Shown here piece after piece: positions 58,605 to 64,000 of a stretch of 64,000 bases of DNA. The stretch covers positions 1 through 64,000 of the forward strand of contig NZ_JBHSHC010000154.1 of assembly GCF_042652925.1 (NCBI RefSeq), in the 5' to 3' direction. The DNA is from Effusibacillus consociatus. GTDB taxonomy: Bacteria; Bacillota; Bacilli; Tumebacillales; Effusibacillaceae. The position numbers and the translations under genes are program-made. The notes under the pieces were generated by a model. The model saw only the letters and a program-made list of their open reading frames with translations. It was not told the DNA's origin and searched no databases. Every line of letters begins with the position of its first letter. Within the stretch, counting starts at the first letter, position 1.

Positions 58605-60663
58605 ATGGCTGTCCCTATTGCTGGGCGCAGCGACGGTATTGTTCCTCGCGATGGTGGCGGCGTTTCAATGGGTATCCCGTCACGGTTCGGACGTGGAGGC
58701 CGTTCGGCAGTATGAAGCGCTGCGCAAACCGGGCAAAGCCCGCAAGAAGCAAAAGATGTACAGCGTGTTGCAGCAGCTGTATCGCCTATGCGAAAGTGTA
58801 CCGATTTTACGCGGTTATTTGCTTCAACTTCGCAAACGAATGACCATTCTCCAGCTTGGCGACGAATGGAAGCTGCGGCTGGAGACGATGAAGACGGCGC
58901 TCCTCATATGGGGCGTGCTGCTCGCGGCGGCTGTTCCGCTGGCGATCGGCGTGCGCGACCCGGCCGCGCTCGGCATGATTGGCATCGGCTTCTGGGTTGG
59001 CCACGGGATCTTTTCGGACAACCTGGTCCATCGGCTGGAGACGCGACTGCTCCGGCAACTCCGGCATTTTTTTTCGGATGTGCGTCATCATTATCATCGT
59101 CATGGCATGGTGGAAGAAGCCATTTATGAAGCGGCGGACGGCGCGCCGTATGAGATGGCGCTGCACGGACACGAAATATACGAAGTGCTGACGGCAAGCG
59201 ACGCTGAGCAGCGGCTGGCGCAGTATATCGAGAGCGCGCCGAACCGCTATTTGCAGGGCTTGGCCGGGCTGTCGCATCTGGTGAAGGAATACGGCGACAA
59301 ACGAACCGCAGCCGGTTCCGTGTACTTGAAGGCGCTCGGGAAGCTCGCGACCGAACTGAATCTGGAATTGCTGCGCCGCGAGCGCCTCGGCTTCCTGCTG
59401 CAAGGACTGACCGCCATCGCGCTGTTGCCGCTGCTGTTTACCCGGCCGATTGAAGCTTGGGCCAGCCATTACTTTCCGGCCATGGACGCCTTTTATGCGA
59501 GCACGACCGGCTGGATCGTGAAAATCGGCCTGATGGCGGTCGTATGGCTGTCCTACGTCCTGCTGCGGAACATTCAGGAGCTGGACGCGAGTCCAAAACC
59601 AACCGGCCGAAAAAGATGGGAGAAACGGGTTTACGAATGGCCGTGGATGCGCTGGCTTGTGCATCGTTTCGGTCCCGCCCCCGGTTCCCGGGAAGCTGAC
59701 CGCATGGTCAAGCTGCTGAAAGACACCGCGTCGCCGCTTCGGCTGGAATGGCTCTATGTGCAGCGCATCGTGGCGGGGGGCATGGCTTTTCTGGCTGTGC
59801 TCGGGATGTTTATGGCGCTTCATGCCGCAAGCCGGCATCAAATCCTGTATGCGCCGGTAAAGCAGGGCATCCTGTTCGGTCAACTTTCGCCGGAAGAGGA
59901 AGCCAAGGCGCGCGAGGCGGCGGCGCTCGATCGCCGCATCATCGATCGCGTAAAGGAGGTGAAGCATCGCACCGAAGAAACGGTGATGGCCCTGCTCCGC
60001 AGCGAATCGCCAGCAACAAACAAGGACGATCAGCTTCGCGCCGCGGCTCGGCGCATTATGGGCAAGCTCACGAAGCTTGACAATCAGTATGTGAAGTGGT
60101 GGGAAGCGCTCCTCGCCGCTCTCGCGGGATGGGGCGGCTACGCCATGCCGGTCGGCGTTCGGATGTTCCAGCGGCGCATGCGGCAGATGGAGATGAAGCA
60201 TGAAGTGGACCAACTGCATGCGGTCATCGCCATGCTGGCGGATATGGACCGGATGTCGGTCGAGCATCTGCTCATCTGGATGGAACAGTTTGCCCGCGTG
60301 TTCAAGGAACCGCTCCAGACCTGCTTGCTCCATTTCGAACAGGGCGCGGATCAGGCGCTGGCGCAGCTGAAAGAGGATGCGCCGTTTGTGCCGTTCGTCC
60401 GCACGGTCGAGAAGCTGGAACTGGCGGCGCAAAGTTTGCCGATCCGGGAAGCGTTCGACGACCTGGAGTCGGAACAGGCTTACGCGCAGGAGCAGCGCAA
60501 ACAGGAGTACGAGCAATTGATCGAGCAAAAGGCAGGCTGGGGAAAATGGATCGGGTTTGCGCCGATGATAGCCCTCATTTTCGGCTATCTGGTCATTCCG
60601 CTCGTCATCGTCAGCTTGCACCAGATGTCCGTTTACTACGAACAGCTTCAGCGCATTCAGTAA
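58594..60663 (+). CDS. TadB-TadC-like fusion (two GspF-type domains)
   Basis: The 690-residue polytopic membrane protein has two similar halves. The first (about residues 60-310) has FFSDVRHHYHRHGMVEEAIYEAADGAPYEM and membrane helices. The second (about residues 480-690) has VDQLHAVIAMLADMDRMSVEHLLIWMEQF and ends with the helix IGFAPMIALIFGYLVIPLVIV. In Tad systems TadB and TadC are separate inner-membrane proteins of this type. Here they seem to be one chain. ATG 58594 follows GGGGGG by 6 bases and overlaps tadA by 11 bases. Confidence 0.8.
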   Translation: MRLEWLSLLLGAATVLFLAMVAAFQWVSRHGSDVEAVRQYEALRKPGKARKKQKMYSVLQQLYRLCESVPILRGYLLQLRKRMTILQLGDEWKLRLETMKTALLIWGVLLAAAVPLAIGVRDPAALGMIGIGFWVGHGIFSDNLVHRLETRLLRQLRHFFSDVRHHYHRHGMVEEAIYEAADGAPYEMALHGHEIYEVLTASDAEQRLAQYIESAPNRYLQGLAGLSHLVKEYGDKRTAAGSVYLKALGKLATELNLELLRRERLGFLLQGLTAIALLPLLFTRPIEAWASHYFPAMDAFYASTTGWIVKIGLMAVVWLSYVLLRNIQELDASPKPTGRKRWEKRVYEWPWMRWLVHRFGPAPGSREADRMVKLLKDTASPLRLEWLYVQRIVAGGMAFLAVLGMFMALHAASRHQILYAPVKQGILFGQLSPEEEAKAREAAALDRRIIDRVKEVKHRTEETVMALLRSESPATNKDDQLRAAARRIMGKLTKLDNQYVKWWEALLAALAGWGGYAMPVGVRMFQRRMRQMEMKHEVDQLHAVIAMLADMDRMSVEHLLIWMEQFARVFKEPLQTCLLHFEQGADQALAQLKEDAPFVPFVRTVEKLELAAQSLPIREAFDDLESEQAYAQEQRKQEYEQLIEQKAGWGKWIGFAPMIALIFGYLVIPLVIVSLHQMSVYYEQLQRIQ

Positions 60664-60671
60664 GCGGACAT

Positions 60672-60712
60672 GTTGCGGCGCTTTCCAAACGGGAAGTGTC
60701 TTTTTTTATTTC
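60672..60712 (+). terminator. Weak terminator-like hairpin after the TadBC fusion
   Basis: CTTTCC pairs with GGGAAG around AAAC, inside a flanking GACA/TGTC, and is followed by TTTTTTTATTT. It might reduce readthrough into the small pilin-like genes. Confidence 0.4.
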
Positions 60713-60740
60713 GAATTTCATTCGAAGGAGAGATCGGTTC

Positions 60741-61220
60741 ATGTCCAACGCGCAAAAAGCACTCGTGATGGCGGCTGGCATTTTTCTGGCCATCGCGCTC
60801 ATTACCCTCGCCGTCGTATTGTTTATTTCCGCGCAAGACTCCACCAAGGCGGCGCAAAGCAATTTCAGCAATATCCAGACGGAGCTGTCGCAAACGGCGT
60901 TTACGGTGTACGACAACACGACGTTATCGGGCAGTCAGGTGGTCAACGCGCTGCGCAAGTTCAGCGATCAAGACCAGTTCGGCATCCAGATTATCACCGG
61001 GAAAAATCCGGCAGGTCAGTGGTATGGCAAGGTGATCAACACGGGTGTTCCAATCGACAGTGTGACCTACGGCTCAGTGGTTGGTGAAGCGCCGGGGCAA
61101 CTGAGCCATGCGCTCGATGAAGCGAATATCAACTACGTCAATCCGAGCGGCAAATTTCGGGCGCAACTGGTGCACGATAGCAGCAACGTCATTCGCGGCA
61201 TCGTGTTCCGGCAGCAGTAA
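60741..61220 (+). CDS. Small membrane-anchored protein, possibly a pseudopilin
   Basis: The 159-residue protein has a single N-terminal helix (ALVMAAGIFLAIALITLAVVLFIS) after a short cytoplasmic start and a soluble C-terminal part. Its first 20 residues could be a class III prepilin-like signal, but no clear cleavage site (Gly before Glu or Met/Phe) is seen. ATG 60741 lies behind GAAGGAGAGA. It follows the Tad-like membrane component. Confidence 0.6.
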   Translation: MSNAQKALVMAAGIFLAIALITLAVVLFISAQDSTKAAQSNFSNIQTELSQTAFTVYDNTTLSGSQVVNALRKFSDQDQFGIQIITGKNPAGQWYGKVINTGVPIDSVTYGSVVGEAPGQLSHALDEANINYVNPSGKFRAQLVHDSSNVIRGIVFRQQ

Positions 61221-61301
61221 GCGCCCTTACTGACATCACAACGCTGATGGGGCGTCCTTTCGGGTATAGACGGACGCCCAGTTTTTCCAAGGAGGAAGCC
61301 G

Positions 61302-61691
61302 ATGGAACATGCCCCCAGAACGATGCTGGAAATGAGCGTGGCCTGTCTTCTCTTTCTGATGGCCGTAACAAGCGGACTGCTGCTCTTTCAAACCGGTGCC
61401 GCGCTGAATGCCACCGCCTATGTGTCGGGAAAGTCGCTGGATCGCAACATGCAGATGGAGTTTTCGCCGATTGCCGGCGATGGTACCGTATCCGGCGCAG
61501 AGGTAGCGCAGTCCATTGCCCGGCTGGAGACGGGAGAAGCGGAAATCGTGGTAGATGGCGTTCGGTACGTACCGCCGCTCGATCGAGACTTGTTCGTCCC
61601 CGCCGGGATTCAGCTGAATGCCCGGTATACGGCAGTCGCCCAGCGGGATGCGTCCGGACAGCTGCTTCGCCTCATTTTCGCTTTACGCTAA
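61302..61691 (+). CDS. Small single-pass membrane protein (pilin-like candidate)
   Basis: The 129-residue protein has one N-terminal helix (MLEMSVACLLFLMAVTSGLLLF) and a soluble domain. GEMS-like spacing is absent, so pilin status is a guess from context. AAGGAGG lies ahead of ATG 61302. The family is not recognised. Confidence 0.55.
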   Translation: MEHAPRTMLEMSVACLLFLMAVTSGLLLFQTGAALNATAYVSGKSLDRNMQMEFSPIAGDGTVSGAEVAQSIARLETGEAEIVVDGVRYVPPLDRDLFVPAGIQLNARYTAVAQRDASGQLLRLIFALR

Positions 61692-61701
61692 GGAGAATGC
61701 C

Positions 61702-62250
61702 ATGAACAGTTTCTCGAAAGTTTTCGCGGTGCTCATTGCCGTTCTTTTGCTCTACCTCTACCCCATTTCCGCAGCCTTCGACCAGCAGGACGATATTTCG
61801 GAACTGGTCGTCCTGAAAGCGACGACAACGTTTGTGGATGCGGTGCGGGACAAGGGCTTTGTGTCGCCGACCATGTATACGGACTTTATGGAGGCGATTG
61901 CGGCAACGGGCAACACCTTCGATGTGCAAATGGAACACGGCAGCAAAAAGTACGTGCCGGTTTACGACGACCCGACAAGGCCGGACACGTTTCGGGACAG
62001 CTACGAAGTGCACTACGACCTATTTTACAACGCGCAGATTTTGCCTGTTCTGTTCCCGAACAACACGGCCGCAAAAGACGATCCGGCGCGACGCTACAAG
62101 CTGCGGGTCGGCGACACGTTTGCGGTCACGGTCAAAAATACGAACCGGACTCCCGGCACGATCCTGTTCGATTTTCTGAACCAGGCCATCAGTCCGAACG
62201 AAAAAATCTTCATTCCTTACGGCGGGGTGGTGCGCAATGAGGCTGATTGA
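61702..62250 (+). CDS. Membrane-anchored extracytoplasmic protein of unknown function
   Basis: The 182-residue protein starts MNSFSKVFAVLIAVLLLYLYP, a membrane anchor, and has an extracytoplasmic domain (ELVVLKATTTFVDAVRDKGFVS and DTFAVTVKNTNRTPGTILFDFL). AAGGAGAA lies ahead of ATG 61702. It overlaps the next gene by 14 bases. It may be a minor pilin or a pilus-assembly factor. Confidence 0.6.
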   Translation: MNSFSKVFAVLIAVLLLYLYPISAAFDQQDDISELVVLKATTTFVDAVRDKGFVSPTMYTDFMEAIAATGNTFDVQMEHGSKKYVPVYDDPTRPDTFRDSYEVHYDLFYNAQILPVLFPNNTAAKDDPARRYKLRVGDTFAVTVKNTNRTPGTILFDFLNQAISPNEKIFIPYGGVVRNEAD

Positions 62251-63220
62251 ATGGGCCATTGTCGGGGCGCTCATTTTCCTGCCGTTTGCGACCGTGAACC
62301 GGATCGAGGTCGAAACGCAGCGGAAGGCGCTATTGACCGAGCTGCGCTATAACGCCGCGCTGGATGCGGCGGTGGATGACGCGGCGCGGATGTTGACCGT
62401 CAATGCCGACCAGCGGCGGGAGACGCAATACGAATCGGCCAAGCGGGTGGCGCTGAACAAGGACGAGGCGATTGCCGCTTTTTTTCGGACGCTGTACGCA
62501 AACTTCGGCATTGCCGACGATCCCGTTGCGCAAGGCGTACTCAATCGGTATATCCCGGCTATTGCGGTGATTGGTTACGACGGTTTCTACGTTTATGCCG
62601 AGGAGGAGTGGACGGGAGCCGACGGGAAAACGGAACGGAAACCGGTTTGGGGAGCGAAAAAGCCGTATGCTTACGCCGATTCATCGGGCAACAGCCTTTC
62701 GTTCACGCTGGACGATTTCGTCCTCGCTTACGATGCGGGCAGCCGGAGCTGGCACGAAGGCTTGCGGGCCGACGTTAGGCAGCAGACGAACATTGCGCTA
62801 TTAAAGGATGCGGAGCGATTTGAGCAGGTGCGCCGGAGTACCATCGTCCGCGCAATTGAAGACGAACTCGCCTACCGGATCAACAAACACAACGAATCGG
62901 TTTCCCGATACGGCTTTTCTTACACCTTCACGCTGCCGACCATTTCGCAGGAGGAATGGCACAATACCGTGGATGACGTCGGGGTGCTTGCCTTTATTCA
63001 AGGCATTCCGATGGGCGGCAAGTTTTACAACAATTATGCGCTCGGCGGAAGCCGCGTGCTCAAGAAGCCGGAGATTGTCGGGGCCAGGAAAGGAAGCATG
63101 AAGGTGTATTATCGCAGCACATGCGGCTTTACTTATCCAGTGGAAGAGACGTTTTCCAGCGAAAAAGCGGCTGCGCAAAAAGGCTATATGCCGCTGGACT
63201 GTCCTGTCTCGCCATCTTAA
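62237..63220 (+). CDS. Membrane-anchored protein of unknown function
   Basis: The 327-residue protein begins MRLIEWAIVGALIFLPFATV, an anchor, and has a mixed soluble domain (VEETFSSEKAAAQKGYMPLDCPVS at the end). It overlaps the preceding gene by 14 bases, so it is in the same transcript. Its start resembles that of archaeal and Firmicute pilus-assembly accessory proteins only in general character. Confidence 0.6.
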   Translation: MRLIEWAIVGALIFLPFATVNRIEVETQRKALLTELRYNAALDAAVDDAARMLTVNADQRRETQYESAKRVALNKDEAIAAFFRTLYANFGIADDPVAQGVLNRYIPAIAVIGYDGFYVYAEEEWTGADGKTERKPVWGAKKPYAYADSSGNSLSFTLDDFVLAYDAGSRSWHEGLRADVRQQTNIALLKDAERFEQVRRSTIVRAIEDELAYRINKHNESVSRYGFSYTFTLPTISQEEWHNTVDDVGVLAFIQGIPMGGKFYNNYALGGSRVLKKPEIVGARKGSMKVYYRSTCGFTYPVEETFSSEKAAAQKGYMPLDCPVSPS

Positions 63221-63335
63221 CGATTCGGCGGTTATTTCGGAAAGTGGACACGCCGTCGGATCGGCTCTATGATGAACCTGACAGTCGAAATCTTCCAAAC
63301 TTGTCATGATCCCTATTAAGAGAGGAGCGAATTGC

Positions 63336-64000
63336 GTGAGAAAATGGATATTTTCAGGACTTGTCGCCGCGATGATTTGCAGCTTGTTCAGTGCGACGGC
63401 AAGCGCGGCAGGCAAACCTCCGTCTTTTGTCAGCGTCGTCATGGACGGACAAAAAATCTGGTTTCCCGATGCGCAAGCGTTTGTCGATGAAAACAACCGG
63501 ACACTCGTGCCGGTTCGATTCATCGCGGAAAAGATGGGCGCGAACGTAGGCTGGAAACCCAAAACCATGACCGTACCGATTGAGCGGGACGACCTGCATA
63601 TTGTGCTTACGATCGGCGATAGCAAGGCGCTCGTCAATGGTAAAGAAATGGCCTTCGATTCGAAGGCGATTACCAGCGGCGGCCGGACGTTTGTCCCGCT
63701 GCGTTTTGTCAGCGAAGCGCTGGGGGCGGAAGTGAATTGGGATAGCCCGACATCGACCGTCTTCATTTCCACACAAGAAGACGCCAATGCGAAGTATGAT
63801 GAATGGGGCCGCCTGATTCGCACAACCCATTTGCCGAAGAACGCAAAAGATTACCCGTACATTCTGGCCGATGTGCCGAATGAAGTGTACGAGATGGCCT
63901 ATCCCTACTCGCATCCTACGGACAGCAAAGTTTCATCGGTATTGTATTCAACCATACCGGAATTCAATAAGAAAAACGTGGATATATGGATGAACCGTCT
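63336..64000 (+). CDS. Copper amine oxidase N-terminal-domain surface protein (cut by window end)
   Basis: GTG 63336 follows AGAGGAG and starts a signal peptide (WIFSGLVAAMICSLFSATASA). The domain that follows has two motif pairs typical of CuAO-N modules: VPVRFIAEKMGANVGW and VPLRFVSEALGAEVNWD. Such modules are cell-wall-associated and not oxidases by themselves. The 3' end lies beyond 64000, so the full length is unknown. Confidence 0.75.
   Translation, partial: MRKWIFSGLVAAMICSLFSATASAAGKPPSFVSVVMDGQKIWFPDAQAFVDENNRTLVPVRFIAEKMGANVGWKPKTMTVPIERDDLHIVLTIGDSKALVNGKEMAFDSKAITSGGRTFVPLRFVSEALGAEVNWDSPTSTVFISTQEDANAKYDEWGRLIRTTHLPKNAKDYPYILADVPNEVYEMAYPYSHPTDSKVSSVLYSTIPEFNKKNVDIWMNR

Noticed and set aside
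58807..60621. 604-codon open frame on the minus strand opposite the TadBC fusion
   Set aside because: It is a shadow of a GC-rich gene. It has a low-complexity, Arg/His-rich composition, no ribosome site, and the plus strand has clear membrane helices.
1..64000. CRISPR array, prophage structural genes, chromosomal oriC
   Set aside because: I saw no regularly spaced short repeats, no capsid or tail genes, and no DnaA-box cluster with dnaA or dnaN. The repeats present are protein-coding or leader repeats.

Overview
The window is a chromosomal segment of a Gram-positive, probably spore-forming bacterium of the Bacillota (class Bacilli). The evidence is the pcrB/pcrA/ligA/gatCAB/dgkB/rlmD gene set, a YerC homologue, tagO, a PrsA-like foldase, an intracellular subtilisin, a CadC-type sensor, S-layer-homology (SLH) domains, strong AGGAGG ribosome sites and many GTG/TTG starts. 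The mix suggests an Alicyclobacillaceae- or Paenibacillaceae-like organism, but the genus cannot be fixed from sequence alone.

Layout. 1-600: the 3' end of a 5S rRNA and five tRNAs. 0.66-12.9 kb: housekeeping genes (PrsA-like foldase with a frameshift, XRE-TPR regulator, yerC-pcrB, rseP, HD protein, pcrA, ligA). A frameshifted TnpB (IS605/IS1341-like) element sits between pcrA and ligA. 12.9-19.2 kb: a decaying zone with a GNAT gene, remnants of a HAD phosphatase and an O-methyltransferase, an intact tungstate ABC transporter (tupABC), a nucleotidyltransferase remnant, an XRE gene with a perfect palindromic operator, and a membrane-protein pseudogene with four frame changes. 19.2-22.5 kb: a mannose module (PIG-V-like transferase, Dpm1-GtrA fusion, ManC). 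23-27 kb: tagO, a tandem spermidine-synthase-like protein and an intracellular subtilisin. 27.3-32.5 kb: Sco1, a PCYCGC lipoprotein and a cadmium/zinc resistance operon (cadC, CDF exporter, P1B-ATPase, rhodanese). 32.9-42.3 kb: panE, pirin and an HxlR regulator, gatCAB, dgkB, a tRNA-Gln, an FTCD-C-like gene and rlmD.

Accessory half. At 42.3 kb a degraded copy of the parA leader and the first codons of parA appears. The intact copy is 8.8 kb further on (51.16-51.43 kb). Between the copies lie a hydrolase-like/BTAD regulator and a divergent gene for a large SLH surface protein. From 51.4 kb to the end lies a ParA-ParB-led cluster encoding a Tad/type IVc pilus-like machine: SAF protein, two CpaE/TadZ-like proteins, TadA-like ATPase, a TadB-TadC-like fusion, four small membrane-anchored proteins, and a copper-amine-oxidase-N-domain protein cut by the window edge. 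It reads as an integrated plasmid or conjugative-type element.

The most notable single observation is an in-frame TGA exactly at the first metal-binding cysteine of the HMA domain of the CadA-like ATPase (30075-30077). This is either selenocysteine or a nonsense mutation, and the rest of the gene is intact. Other points of note are a SARP-box-like direct repeat in front of the SLH gene, clustered Spo0A-box-like heptamers, and the Tad-like element itself.
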